Positions 9,849-18,811 of a DNA stretch of 64,000 bases are shown here, in pieces. A model generated the notes under the pieces. It did no database searches. It was not told the origin of the DNA and was given only the letters and a program-made list of their open reading frames with translations. A program made the position numbers and the translations under genes. The stretch covers positions 186,001-250,000 of the forward strand of contig JAGYLP010000002.1 of assembly GCA_018401015.1 (NCBI GenBank). The letters run 5' to 3'. Source of the DNA: Bacteroidales bacterium (GTDB lineage: Bacteria; Bacteroidota; Bacteroidia; Bacteroidales; M50B96). Numbering within the stretch: the stretch's first letter is position 1; every line of letters starts with the position of its first letter.

Positions 9849-9963
9849 AATGGTTCGATTTAGTAAACGGATAGAACGATACAACCAGCGTGGAATCACG
9901 CTAAAAATGCGAACCAAAGATGAAAAAAAATGATGAAAAGAAACCTGCCAAATGCCACAAAAT

Positions 9964-9990
9964 AAAAAGGGGCAGCCAATTGGCCGCCCC
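9964..9990 (-). terminator. Rho-independent terminator of the small 10.2-kb unit
   Basis: A 22-nt near-perfect palindrome (GGGGCAGCCAATTGGCCGCC plus CC, one mismatch) is followed on the minus strand by TTTTTATTTTG. It begins right after the stop of the 69-codon minus-strand ORF and lies upstream of the ABC ATPase gene, so it insulates the exporter from the unit before it. Confidence 0.75.
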
Positions 9991-9992
9991 AT

Positions 9993-10202
9993 CTAATCAA
10001 ATAGTTCGAATGAACTATCCATAAAGGCAGTAGCCCTTATGAAACCCCCAAATCGTGTTGTTCTTTTTGCTTTAATAACTTTTCCAAATGCATACGGCAG
10101 AAATAATCCCGCCCAAAATAATCCCGCCAAAATACCTAAGACTCCAACTATCGGGTGCGCCACCACCCGTTTCGTTGTTTTGCGTAGCTCACTGAGTTGC
10201 AT
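9993..10202 (-). CDS. Doubtful small membrane protein, possibly a decayed gene
   Basis: 69-codon ORF with one strong hydrophobic segment (VGVLGILAGLFWAGLFLPYA) followed by basic residues. I do not recognise it. The case for a real transcript is good: a TAAGTTTG promoter box upstream at 10299-10306 and a strong terminator directly after the stop. The reading frame is uncertain. A separate ATG at 10254 opens a signal-peptide-like peptide (MKQLLRLLDLAMLLSSWHAT) in another frame. That frame stops at 10189 but, past the stop, continues as a protein-like stretch (QNNETGGGAPDSW, then a glycine-rich hydrophobic run). It may be a small exported protein broken by a nonsense or frameshift mutation. Confidence 0.35.
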   Translation of the reverse strand: MQLSELRKTTKRVVAHPIVGVLGILAGLFWAGLFLPYAFGKVIKAKRTTRFGGFIRATAFMDSSFELFD

Positions 10203-10298
10203 GCCAGCTACTCAGAAGCATAGCTAGATCCAGTAATCGTAAAAGTTGCTTCATAAGTTTAAATGCTTAATAAGATGTGGAGTCGATTTAAAACGACA

Positions 10299-10306
10299 CA
10301 AACTTA
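10299..10306 (-). promoter_or_regulatory. Promoter -7 box of the small unit
   Basis: Minus-strand TAAGTTTG matches TAnnTTTG. It would start a transcript of about 330 nt that ends at the 9964-9990 hairpin. Confidence 0.45.
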
Positions 10307-10826
10307 AGTTGTATCACGATGCCTGCTCTCTTTTGGACATTAATTAGTATGAAATAGTATAGATAGGTGTATAAGAATTTATATAAGCATTATTTCGGTA
10401 TCGCACTATGTGGAGATGTTTAGGAGTTTTTTGTTACTTTAGTGCATTAATTGTTACGTAATAATCTGCTGAATAATGCTAGCTATTTTTGCGTATCATC
10501 TTATGGGACATTCCTAATACTTTTGAGCCTTAGTGCTATCAAATTTTAATTTAGAATGAAAGATGAGTATAACTGACTATTGCATGATGCCTTTCACCAA
10601 CAAGTCATCACAAAACAGCATACTTTCTCTGCTTAGATCGGATTATAAGATTGATTTGCCCGAGTCAAGTAGTTATTCGAAACAGATTAGAGATAACTGT
10701 CAACTATGAAATACCCATGAGATTATTTAATTCCACCAACCACGATGAATATAGAATGTGTATTCCCTTTGACCTTTGCAAAACAAATTAGATACAGATG
10801 AAAATATTCCTTGCACTAGAATCAAA
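10307..10826. other. Gene-free AT-rich region with several promoter-like boxes
   Basis: I find no credible coding region here. On the plus strand there are full matches to TAnnTTTG at 10484-10491 (TATTTTTG) and 10518-10525 (TACTTTTG), and a near match GACCTTTG at 10771-10778 just before the regulator gene. The last is best placed to be its promoter, about 50 nt before the ATG. The upstream boxes could give long leaders or a small RNA, but I see no defined hairpin-plus-T-run terminator between them and the gene. Confidence 0.4.
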
Positions 10827-12779
10827 ATGATGAAACGAACCCAGGCAATCAGAAATCCGTGGCTTTATTTTACCTTGATAGTGCTATTAATTAGTGGGCT
10901 CCTCTTTTTTTGGATGCACCTTAGGAATCAGAATCTAGTCCGTGCGATTCAAACCTCCGACTCCATCGTACAACAAAATGAGCTTTTGAAAAAACTCCCC
11001 AAAGGTAAGTACGAACACCTCATGAGCCGTTCCATACAGCGTGCCTTAACCAACCACGAACATTTATTGGCCGATTCGATGCTTCAACTATTCAAAGAGC
11101 GCGGCCTCGAAGAAGAGAATCCTATTGCTCTCTCCTCGGTAGCTCTCACAGAAGCATATCGATTCATTTTTATTCAACAGCTGGATGAAGGATTGAAATT
11201 ATTGGAAAGCACCTATACCAGTTATCACATTTTGAAGGATTTCGACTTATTGAATTACTATCATATTAGGAGCTTGTATCATTTGCACAGGGAGGAGCGC
11301 GACTCCCTGAGGAAATACCTCGATTTGGGATTCAATTTAGCCTTGCAGAGGGAAGATCCGTATGAGATTTCTCGTTTTGCAAATAACCTGGCTGCCTATT
11401 ACTATTTCGAGAACATGGTCGAAACCTCTTCCAAGCTTTTGCTCTTAGCTATCAATGAAGTTCGAAAAGTTGATGAACCCGATCCCATTCTTTTAAATAA
11501 TTACCTGGCTCATTTAACCAAAAAATCCATGTATAAGGAAGCTAAAGAGTTCTTTTTGGAGCACCGCGAAGCCCTCGAAGGTTCGAAGCAACCCTATGTA
11601 AGGGATATGGTACTACTCCAGAAAGCGGTTATCTACGGAGCGTTGGGAGAATGGGAAACGCAAATGAGCTTTGTTCCGCTTATTCGAACCATAAAACGTG
11701 ATTGGCGTAGTGTCTCTTTATTGATTTTGCTCGATTTGGAGTTTGCCGATTACAAAGGACGAGAGGCACTTATCGCTGCTGTGGAGCAAAATCTACCGGA
11801 CTATGTGAAATTTTTCCCACACTCTTTTTCGAATAATAACTACGACTATGTATCGCAGGTTGTTTCTGAGTTGGAATGGCCTGATTTAACGGAATTTGAA
11901 AAAAGTGTCGTTGAATTCCAACCTACTGAAGTTCTCGACTATAATCGAGTTTCTCTGGCTTATCGCTTCCTGAGCGAGTGGAAAAAGTCGCAAAACCAAA
12001 TTCATGTGGCTCTCAGCTACCTCGATTCATCCATCGTTTATTTGCGACAGTACGGTGCGAAACTAGAAGATGTTACAACAGCCGATATCGAGAACATAGC
12101 TGAAATACAGCAAATGCGAGTCGATTTGGACGATGCTAACAAGGAAGTGTTTTTACGGACAGCCGTAGGCGGATTCCTGTCACTCTTGTTGTTTCTGGTT
12201 ACATTGCTCATTTTGCGCAATAACCGAAAACTCAAACTATTGAATCAACAACGAGAGGAATTACTCGTTCTTAAACAAAAGGAATTAGATTACAAACAAA
12301 AGGAGTTGCAATGGTCCATTGCTGAAAAGAAAGCGAATGAACGCATCGTACTATTCTCCAAAATTACCCATGAAAAGGCAAAAGATATTCAAGATAAATT
12401 ACGGGAACTGACACAGAAATCAAGTCCTGAAAACCGTCAGGTAATCAATGATTTAAGTACGCTCATGAAAGGAATGCTGGCTTTTAAAGAGGATTCTAAT
12501 CCCACAGTGGTCGATGATATGTTACGTGAGCAAAGCCATGACCTCGATCTTTGGAGTTTTATCCATGAGTTAAACCGAACCGAACGTCGCGTTCTGGCTA
12601 TGGTGCTTCAAGATTTTCGTCCTAAGGAAATTAGTCAAACCATTAACATCTCCGAACAGCATACCCGAAACCTCAAGTCTAAAATTAAGCGTATCATCAA
12701 TGCTAATGGATATGCCGACTTTGCGGATTTGAAGCAGTTGCCCAATAAGGAGCTATTGTTGGACGACGAAGAGGGTTAA
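10827..12779 (+). CDS. Membrane-anchored TPR-like regulator with C-terminal HTH
   Basis: 650 aa from the chosen ATG. Near the N-terminus is one membrane segment (WLYFTLIVLLISGLLFFW). A long helical region of TPR-like composition follows, with no clear consensus repeats, then a second membrane segment (TAVGGFLSLLLFLVTLLILR), a charged coiled coil (QREELLVLKQKELDYKQKEL) and a C-terminal LuxR/sigma-4-like helix-turn-helix (TERRVLAMVLQDFRPKEISQ, ISEQHTRNLKSKIKRIIN). This architecture is common in Bacteroidota one-component regulators that sense in the periplasm and bind DNA in the cytoplasm. Targets are unknown. The ORF track starts at a TTG inside the GACCTTTG promoter-like box, so the ATG pair at 10827/10830 is preferred. 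Confidence 0.8.
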   Translation: MMKRTQAIRNPWLYFTLIVLLISGLLFFWMHLRNQNLVRAIQTSDSIVQQNELLKKLPKGKYEHLMSRSIQRALTNHEHLLADSMLQLFKERGLEEENPIALSSVALTEAYRFIFIQQLDEGLKLLESTYTSYHILKDFDLLNYYHIRSLYHLHREERDSLRKYLDLGFNLALQREDPYEISRFANNLAAYYYFENMVETSSKLLLLAINEVRKVDEPDPILLNNYLAHLTKKSMYKEAKEFFLEHREALEGSKQPYVRDMVLLQKAVIYGALGEWETQMSFVPLIRTIKRDWRSVSLLILLDLEFADYKGREALIAAVEQNLPDYVKFFPHSFSNNNYDYVSQVVSELEWPDLTEFEKSVVEFQPTEVLDYNRVSLAYRFLSEWKKSQNQIHVALSYLDSSIVYLRQYGAKLEDVTTADIENIAEIQQMRVDLDDANKEVFLRTAVGGFLSLLLFLVTLLILRNNRKLKLLNQQREELLVLKQKELDYKQKELQWSIAEKKANERIVLFSKITHEKAKDIQDKLRELTQKSSPENRQVINDLSTLMKGMLAFKEDSNPTVVDDMLREQSHDLDLWSFIHELNRTERRVLAMVLQDFRPKEISQTINISEQHTRNLKSKIKRIINANGYADFADLKQLPNKELLLDDEEG

Positions 12780-12817
12780 AGCTTCTGAAAATCCCTGGGA
12801 TGAACCCGAATAAATAT

Positions 12818-12825
12818 TAGTTTTG
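12818..12825 (+). promoter_or_regulatory. Candidate promoter -7 box for lpdA
   Basis: TAGTTTTG matches the TAnnTTTG consensus and lies 39 nt after the regulator stop. It implies an unusually long leader of about 170 nt before the lpdA ATG. No -33 TTG is visible at the right distance. Confidence 0.45.
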
Positions 12826-13003
12826 CCGGGCAATAACAGAATGCTTCCTGCAATGCTTTGGGCCTATTGCACAAGTACCTCCAAGCCGTGAATAAGCGGC
12901 GCACTGAGTGAACCTTTACCCTTATGGCCTGTTTGAGCATCGTAACGAAGTCGCTCTTCTGTTTGATTAAAACGCTTTCAATCATTTAAAAATATCATTT
13001 ATC

Positions 13004-14392
13004 ATGGATTACGATGTAGTAGTAATTGGTTCCGGTCCCGGTGGTTATGTAACTGCGATTCGATCGGCTCAACTGGGTCTTAAAACCGCTGTTGTCGAAA
13101 AGTCTGAACTTGGAGGTGTATGTCTCAATTGGGGATGTATCCCAACCAAATCGTTGCTTAAAAGTGCTCAGGTTTTTGAGTACTTAACTCATGCTGAGGA
13201 TTATGGTGTAAAAATCGAAGGGAAAGCTCAGGCCGATTTTCCGGCTATGGTCAAACGTAGTCGGGGTGTTGCCGATGGCATGAGCAAAGGGATTCAGTTC
13301 TTACTGAAAAAGAATAAAATCGATGTCCATGTAGGATGGGGTAAGATCCTGAAAGCAAATACGGTCGAAGTTGATAACGACGGTCAAAAAAGTACCATTA
13401 CCGCAAAGCATATTGTCTTGGCAACAGGAGCTCGCTCACGTGAATTGCCTAATTTGCCTCAGGATGGTGTAAAAGTAATTGGCTATCGCAAAGCCATGTC
13501 GCTCGAAAAACAACCTGAAGCCATGATCATTGTTGGTTCTGGTGCTATCGGTTCTGAATTTGCCTACTTCTATCAATCCATCGGAACTAAAGTTACTCTC
13601 GTGGAATACATGCCGGAAATTGTTCCGCTCGAAGATGAAGAAGTATCCAAAGCGCTTGCTCGCTCCTTCAAAAAAATGGGCATGAATGTGATGACAAACG
13701 CTTCGGTTGAATCGGTCGATACCTCCGGAACAAACTGTAAAGTAAGTATCAAAACCAAAAAAGGACTCGAAGTACACGAAGCCGATATCGTTCTCTCGGC
13801 AGTCGGAATTGCTCCCAACCTTGAAGGAATTGGTTTAGAAGAAATGGGCATTGAAATGGAAAACGGAAAAATCAAAGTAGATGATTACTACCGCACCAAC
13901 GTGCCGGGCATTTATGCCATTGGCGATATCGTTCCCGGTCCTGCTCTTGCCCATGTTGCCTCGGCCGAAGGGATTATTTGCGTTGAGCAAATAGCCGGAC
14001 ATCACCCTGACCCCATGGATTATAAAAATATTCCGGGTTGTACCTATACCAGCCCCGAGGTGGCTTCGGTTGGAATGACCGAAAAACAAGCGCGCGAAGC
14101 AGGCTACGAAATCAAAGTGGGTAAATTCCCCTTTACTGCTTCCGGAAAAGCTAGTGCTGCCGGTGCAAAAGATGGTTTCGTTAAATTGATTTTCGATGCG
14201 AAGTATGGCGAGTTACTTGGCGGTCATCTCATTGGAGCCAATGTGACCGAAATGGTGGCCGAATTAGTGGTTGCCCGTAAACTGGAAACTACCGGACACG
14301 AATTGATTAAAGCGGTTCATCCGCATCCAACCATGTCGGAAGCTATTATGGAAGCTGCGGCTGCTGCTTACGACGAAGTGATTCATTTGTAG
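13004..14392 (+). CDS. lpdA: Dihydrolipoyl dehydrogenase (E3)
   Basis: 462 aa flavoprotein that reoxidises dihydrolipoamide of 2-oxoacid dehydrogenase complexes or the glycine cleavage system, making NADH. The FAD-binding loop is VIGSGPGGYV. The redox-active disulfide lies in GGVCLNWGCIPTKSLLKSA and the NAD loop in MIIVGSGAIGSEFAYFY. A second FAD contact is GIYAIGDIVPGPALAHVA and the catalytic His-Glu pair is AVHPHPTMSEAIMEAA. No E1/E2 genes lie nearby, so the complex it serves cannot be told. gmhA follows after 9 nt and is probably co-transcribed. Confidence 0.97.
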   Translation: MDYDVVVIGSGPGGYVTAIRSAQLGLKTAVVEKSELGGVCLNWGCIPTKSLLKSAQVFEYLTHAEDYGVKIEGKAQADFPAMVKRSRGVADGMSKGIQFLLKKNKIDVHVGWGKILKANTVEVDNDGQKSTITAKHIVLATGARSRELPNLPQDGVKVIGYRKAMSLEKQPEAMIIVGSGAIGSEFAYFYQSIGTKVTLVEYMPEIVPLEDEEVSKALARSFKKMGMNVMTNASVESVDTSGTNCKVSIKTKKGLEVHEADIVLSAVGIAPNLEGIGLEEMGIEMENGKIKVDDYYRTNVPGIYAIGDIVPGPALAHVASAEGIICVEQIAGHHPDPMDYKNIPGCTYTSPEVASVGMTEKQAREAGYEIKVGKFPFTASGKASAAGAKDGFVKLIFDAKYGELLGGHLIGANVTEMVAELVVARKLETTGHELIKAVHPHPTMSEAIMEAAAAAYDEVIHL

Positions 14393-14401
14393 TCGATTAC
14401 T

Positions 14402-14974
14402 ATGTTTAAGAAAGGCTTGGAAGAGAGCATCGCTCTCAAAACAAAAATCCTGCATAGCCCGGATTTTTTAAATTCTCTCGAGGAGCTGGCTACTCTTCTG
14501 AGCCAAACTTTTAAAGCCGGAAATAAAGTCTTGTTCTGTGGAAACGGTGGTTCAGCTGCCGATGCACAACACTTGGCTGCTGAGCTTTCCGGTCGTTTCT
14601 ATCGAAATCGGCCTGCATTGCCAGCCGAAGCTTTACACGTTAATACCTCTTTCCTCACAGCCATTGCCAACGATTACGGGTATCATTACGTTTATGCTCG
14701 CATGATTGAAGCAATCGGTCAGCATGGCGATGTTTTAATAGCTATATCAACTTCGGGTAACTCGGAGAACATTGTTAAAGCAGTTGAGGCAGCGCGCGAA
14801 AAAGGAATGATTACGCTTGCTCTAACCGGCGAGGGAGGTGGTCAGCTTCGAGCTATCTCCGATTATTGCCTGGCAGTTCCTTCGAAAGATACCCCGCGTA
14901 TTCAAGAAGTGCATATCTTGCTCGGTCATTTGTTATGCGAATGGGTGGAAAACGACCTTTTTCCTGCCGATTAA
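14402..14974 (+). CDS. gmhA: Phosphoheptose isomerase
   Basis: 190 aa SIS-domain enzyme converting sedoheptulose 7-phosphate to D-glycero-D-manno-heptose 7-phosphate, the first step to LPS heptose. The motifs are FCGNGGSAADAQHLAAELSG, the family-typical NTSFLTAIANDYGYHYVYAR, the phosphosugar loop AISTSGNSENIVKA, and a C-terminal RIQEVHILLGHLLCEWVE that carries the metal/catalytic residues. It works in the same pathway as hldD at 5.4 kb. It lies 9 nt after lpdA. Confidence 0.95.
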   Translation: MFKKGLEESIALKTKILHSPDFLNSLEELATLLSQTFKAGNKVLFCGNGGSAADAQHLAAELSGRFYRNRPALPAEALHVNTSFLTAIANDYGYHYVYARMIEAIGQHGDVLIAISTSGNSENIVKAVEAAREKGMITLALTGEGGGQLRAISDYCLAVPSKDTPRIQEVHILLGHLLCEWVENDLFPAD

Positions 14975-15086
14975 GTGTAGCACGTATTGCTTGTCCATTT
15001 AATTCTTATTCAGGGAATTAGTTTAGCATCGGGGTCAGCTGTTTATTCCCTCCTTTTGTTTAGCTTCGCGCCCCTAATTCAATCTT

Positions 15087-16019
15087 ATGGATAGTAAGAA
15101 AAGGCAATTACGAGGAATCCTCTTTGCCATAGTTACCGCCCTATTTTGGGGTGTTCTGGCCATTGGACTTAAAGTTGCTGCCGAATTCATCGATTCGATT
15201 AGCATTGTCTGGTTTCGGTTTTTCATTTCGTTTAGTTTCCTCGCTAGCTTTTATGCCTTCCGGAAACCGAAAGCGCTCCGAATTATCTACTCAGCCCCAC
15301 CCATTCTCTACCTGGCAGCCGTTTTCCTGGGATTAAACTACCTGGGTTTCATGAATGGAATCCGGCATACCGACCCCAATACAGCTCAAATCATCATTCA
15401 AATGGGTCCAATCTTATTGGGGCTTATGGGCTTTGTTCTGTTCAAAGAAAAAATAAACCTGCGACAAGGATTTGGCTTTTTAGTGGCCGGAGTGGGGTTA
15501 GTGATTTTTTACCGACAAAGTTTACTCAGTTTAGTGGAGGAGCGAACCCTTTTTAATCAGGGAGTTTGGTGGATAGTAGTGGCTGCTTTGGCGTGGATGC
15601 TTTATGCATTGATCCAGAAGCGATTAGTCGCTCGGATTCCCTCCCAGGAGCTCAATCTGGTCATATTTGGTTTACCCATGCTCGCCTTTCTTCCCGGCGT
15701 GCAGTGGGATGCATTAGCGGGACTTGAGACCTGGCAATGGTGGTTGATGATTTTCCTGGGTTTAAATACCCTGATTGGCTACGGAAGCCTCGCTTACGCC
15801 ATTGAATTAACCGATATTAATAAGGTGTCGGTAATCATAACCATGAATCCGATGCTAACCATCTTGCTTATGGCTGCTATAAGTATTTGGGAAGTGAGCT
15901 GGATGGAAGGACGAGTTCTCGATACGGTTTCAGCTTTGGCAGCACTCATGGTTATTGCCGGTGGTGTGGTGGCGGTTGTATTTCGTAAAGGTCGTTTTGT
16001 CGAACCCGAAGCAGATTAA
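15087..16019 (+). CDS. DMT-superfamily (EamA) transporter
   Basis: 310 aa integral membrane protein with about ten hydrophobic segments in two EamA repeats (GILFAIVTALFWGVLAIGLK opens the first, WWIVVAALAWMLYALIQKRL the second). The substrate cannot be predicted; family members export amino acids and other metabolites. It is a single gene with a promoter-like TAGCTTCG 19 nt before the ATG (one mismatch), which would give a very short leader. Confidence 0.9.
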   Translation: MDSKKRQLRGILFAIVTALFWGVLAIGLKVAAEFIDSISIVWFRFFISFSFLASFYAFRKPKALRIIYSAPPILYLAAVFLGLNYLGFMNGIRHTDPNTAQIIIQMGPILLGLMGFVLFKEKINLRQGFGFLVAGVGLVIFYRQSLLSLVEERTLFNQGVWWIVVAALAWMLYALIQKRLVARIPSQELNLVIFGLPMLAFLPGVQWDALAGLETWQWWLMIFLGLNTLIGYGSLAYAIELTDINKVSVIITMNPMLTILLMAAISIWEVSWMEGRVLDTVSALAALMVIAGGVVAVVFRKGRFVEPEAD

Positions 16020-16127
16020 CATCATCTAAGGAGCATTCAATTTTTGTTGCGATTCGAAGAATGATTCGCATCTATGGTTTGTCACTCCATAGGGATAAAA
16101 TAAGCTTTAAGACATATCAATTAAGCG

Positions 16128-16145
16128 GCTTCAAGCGAAGCTTTT
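16128..16145 (+). terminator. Short hairpin with T-run, probable terminator
   Basis: GGCTTCAAGCGAAGCTTTT, a 5-bp GC-rich stem followed by TTTT. It lies directly before the cold-shock gene promoter box and about 110 nt after the transporter stop. The T-run is short, so the call is weak. Confidence 0.4.
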
Positions 16146-16149
16146 CGGT

Positions 16150-16157
16150 TATTTTTG
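16150..16157 (+). promoter_or_regulatory. Promoter -7 box of the cold-shock gene
   Basis: TATTTTTG is a full TAnnTTTG match 126 nt before the ATG at 16284. It would give a leader of about 120 nt, a length common for cold-shock mRNAs. Confidence 0.5.
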
Positions 16158-16283
16158 CGCTTGTAGGAATACCTCTTTTGCCAATCGAAAAAGCGGGTTG
16201 AGGAGTGGGAGTATTTCGTATCCAATTCAATGTAAATATTCGGGTGTATTTGTGTTTTGACAACCCGTTTTTCAGCTTATAAA

Positions 16284-16514
16284 ATGAATAAAATAGTAGA
16301 ACGAGGAGTCGTAAAATGGTACGACGAACTTAAGGGGTTTGGTTTTATAACCCACTCGAAAGGGCATGAAGTATTTGTGCACCGTTCCGGCTTGTATAGT
16401 TCTTTTCTTGGACTGTTTCCGGGCGATGAGGTCGAATTCAGCTTGAAAAAAGGTCGGAATGGACTTCAGGCGGTAGATGTTAGAACCGTTAAAGAATATA
16501 AAGCTTTAGGCTGA
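16284..16514 (+). CDS. Cold-shock domain protein
   Basis: 76 aa single cold-shock domain, predicted to bind single-stranded RNA or DNA and melt RNA structure. RNP1-like (LKGFGFITH) and RNP2-like (HEVFVHRSGL) motifs follow the usual VERGVVKWYDE start. The C-terminal part (SFLGLFPGDEVEFSLKKGRN, LQAVDVRTV) fits the fold, though it differs from CspA in the loop. The ORF track starts 9 codons earlier at a TTG; the ATG giving MNKIVERGVVKW fits the family. Its leader of about 120 nt may carry temperature control. Confidence 0.9.
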   Translation: MNKIVERGVVKWYDELKGFGFITHSKGHEVFVHRSGLYSSFLGLFPGDEVEFSLKKGRNGLQAVDVRTVKEYKALG

Positions 16515-16647
16515 TGGATTTGCATCATTGAGATACAATTCAATTCTGAGTAACTAGTTGGTCGGATCAATTCAAGCGAGGACAACTGCTACCGATTTAC
16601 TTCCGTTCTTTGGCTACCTGTTTTGGCAGGTTGACACATGAATACGC

Positions 16648-17487
16648 TTATCCTTTCACAATCGAATAGTATTCCCGGCTAAATGCCTTGATGTGCATTT
16701 CTTTCGATTTTTCCGGATACACGATGTAAAACCGTTGTAAGATTTTAAGCTGGGATTGATGGCATTGGGCCGCTTCATTTTTAATATCCCAGTATTTCTC
16801 CAGGTCAACGGCAATATCCGGCCGAGGCAAGCCTTTACTGCCCGTTAATTTTTTCGAGAATTCATAACCGGGTGTTTTTGAAACCAGAAAACGTTCAAGT
16901 TGCTCGGTAAGGGTTATTTGGAAAATCATCTTCGGCGAATCACCCTGCTTTGCGCCATCCTCTTTCACAATTTGTTCGGTGAGTTCAGCCGAAATTCTAT
17001 GTTCCGGATGCCCATAACCCCCAATTTCAGCATCGTAGCTTACAACATATTGCGGATTGAAAGCATTAATTTTGGTTCGAATAACCTGCTTGATGCTATC
17101 TTTATGATCGTACCAAAACACGATACTATCTTGCATAATCGCATCCCAGGAGTTGTTAATAAAGCCTGCAATTTCGACTTTCTGAATCCCCAGTTTAGCA
17201 GCCGAACAGCTTAGTTCCCTAATCCGGGTTTCGTTATGCCCACAAAGAGTCAGCAAATGAATGGTAGCTCCATGCTCGCGGAAATAGGCAATTAATCCTC
17301 CGGCAATGGTTTCATCATCAGCATGAGGAAAAATCAGTAATACTTTCGTTGTGTCGTTAACTGCAACCTTTATTTCAGGGACAGAATAGTCCTGATAAGT
17401 AGCAATTTGATGGTAGTCGATTTTAGGGCTGCATGCAAATAAAAATAAAAGCAAGAAAAGGGAAACAATGTTTAAAGCAGTTTTCAT
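16648..17487 (-). CDS. Exported PIG-L family deacetylase (lipoprotein)
   Basis: 279 aa. A type II signal peptide is clear: a hydrophobic run, then LFACSPK with the lipobox cysteine at about residue 19, so the protein is anchored in the outer or inner membrane. The LmbE/PIG-L zinc-dependent N-deacetylase motif is LLIFPHADDETIAGGLIAYF and the second metal site is GYGHPEHRI. Substrates of the family are N-acetylglucosaminyl compounds; the actual one is unknown. It lies 95 nt downstream of the His-rich porin on the same strand. Confidence 0.85.
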   Translation of the reverse strand: MKTALNIVSLFLLLFLFACSPKIDYHQIATYQDYSVPEIKVAVNDTTKVLLIFPHADDETIAGGLIAYFREHGATIHLLTLCGHNETRIRELSCSAAKLGIQKVEIAGFINNSWDAIMQDSIVFWYDHKDSIKQVIRTKINAFNPQYVVSYDAEIGGYGHPEHRISAELTEQIVKEDGAKQGDSPKMIFQITLTEQLERFLVSKTPGYEFSKKLTGSKGLPRPDIAVDLEKYWDIKNEAAQCHQSQLKILQRFYIVYPEKSKEMHIKAFSREYYSIVKG

Positions 17488-17582
17488 AAGACAAATTTGG
17501 AAACAATAGTACCCATTTAAAAGCTACAAGCAGCAAGGAAATTATTGGAGATTATTTGTCTTACTGAAATGCCCTCCATCAG

Positions 17583-18803
17583 TTAGAAACTAATTCCAAC
17601 CCCGATGTTCAAATGATGATGCCAATGGTGTTCGTTCGCTATTTTAGTGAATTGATAATCGGCTTTTAAGATGGCGTTTGGATGTAATTTCCACCCAAAA
17701 CCGGTAAGGATTTCCACCCGTTGAAAGGCTTCGTTGGTCGTAATACAATCGGGAACTTCGGCATGGGTGTCGAAGTACTCAAACCGAACAAAAGGAATAA
17801 AGGCCTGGCAATGTTCCGACTGCAAGCATACTTCGCGGGAAACTTCGGCAAAGTAGCCGGTGATTTTACTTCCTAAGTTGTTTTGAGTGAATAGGTTGTA
17901 TTCGTTGGTTCCATTCAGATCGGCTACAATATACTCTGCCCGCATGAACCATTTTCCGGTGCGGTAACGCACATCGATTCCTCCCATGTTAACCCCCACC
18001 ACCGAGCTGTCGGCGCGGGCGATAGCTGCCTCGTCGTCGCGGGCAATGCCATGGTATAAATTCGATTGGGTGTTGCCAAAATAGCCAGATAAACCAACTC
18101 GTAAACCCGGAATACCTACGTATTCAATTTTGCCGGAGTAATTGGGTGAACTAATGTAAGATTCTGCTCCCATTTGCCGGCCGCCAACCAATCCACTGGC
18201 TCCGTCGAGCAACGCTCCATCGTCGTAGCTTTTAAAGCCATTCACTACATAAAGCTGGTATTTGATTCCCGTGTGGGCAAACTTTCCGGCAAACCCCATC
18301 CCAATTTCCCTCCAGGGTGTTGGAACGATATAGGTATCGACATTGGGTCGAAGCACTCCGTTATAGATGGTTGGCTCGTGGTTTTCATTAATGTAACCGA
18401 AAGGAATCAGCATAAGTCCTGCTCTAAAATTCAGCCAGGGTAGAATTTGATGATTCACATAAGCTTGCTCGATGAAGATATCTTTTACCTTCTCCAGCTC
18501 TATTTCTGATACAAACCAGGTTCGCTTGTTAAACGTATAGTTGGCTATGAAAACCATCCGCTCGACATTCAAATGCCCATTGTAGATTTTTTCCTTATCG
18601 ATGGGTTGCAGGTAATTAATTTCGGCAAAAGCACCGAAATGAAACCCTTGACTCTCGGCCGTCATGTGATCGTGGTGATCTTCGTGGGAAAAGAGATTTT
18701 CTTCGTGATGATGATTACCCGTGCTGTCGGGTTCGGTGTGATGCTGTGCATACACGACACAATTGATATAAATCAATAGTAGAGTTGATATTATTTGCTT
18801 CAT
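17583..18803 (-). CDS. Outer-membrane porin-like beta-barrel with His-rich N-terminus
   Basis: 406 aa from the chosen ATG. A signal peptide (MKQIISTLLLIYINCVVYAQ) is followed by a mature N-terminus packed with histidines and acids (NHHHEENLFSHEDHHDHM). The rest has alternating beta-strand character (FHFGAFAEINYLQPI, AEYIVADLNG) and ends in a hydrophobic-aromatic strand (HHWHHHLNIGVGISF), as outer-membrane barrels do. The resemblance is to phosphate-selective or general porins. The His cluster suggests metal binding (inference). The ORF track start is 17 codons earlier, over the promoter. Two palindromes lie at its promoter, so it is probably regulated. Confidence 0.8.
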   Translation of the reverse strand: MKQIISTLLLIYINCVVYAQHHTEPDSTGNHHHEENLFSHEDHHDHMTAESQGFHFGAFAEINYLQPIDKEKIYNGHLNVERMVFIANYTFNKRTWFVSEIELEKVKDIFIEQAYVNHQILPWLNFRAGLMLIPFGYINENHEPTIYNGVLRPNVDTYIVPTPWREIGMGFAGKFAHTGIKYQLYVVNGFKSYDDGALLDGASGLVGGRQMGAESYISSPNYSGKIEYVGIPGLRVGLSGYFGNTQSNLYHGIARDDEAAIARADSSVVGVNMGGIDVRYRTGKWFMRAEYIVADLNGTNEYNLFTQNNLGSKITGYFAEVSREVCLQSEHCQAFIPFVRFEYFDTHAEVPDCITTNEAFQRVEILTGFGWKLHPNAILKADYQFTKIANEHHWHHHLNIGVGISF

Positions 18804-18811
18804 TATCTTGT

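Noticed and set aside
10039-10227. 62-aa plus-strand ORF
   Set aside because: It is antisense to the small unit that has both promoter and terminator; no plus-strand promoter precedes it.
12776-12985. 69-aa minus-strand ORF between the regulator and lpdA
   Set aside because: It overlaps the lpdA leader and promoter box, has no promoter or ribosome site of its own, and its composition (many Arg, Cys, Trp) is not protein-like.
16043-16065. TGCGATTC ... GATTCGCA as a terminator or operator
   Set aside because: The arms pair at only 5 bp and no T-run follows.
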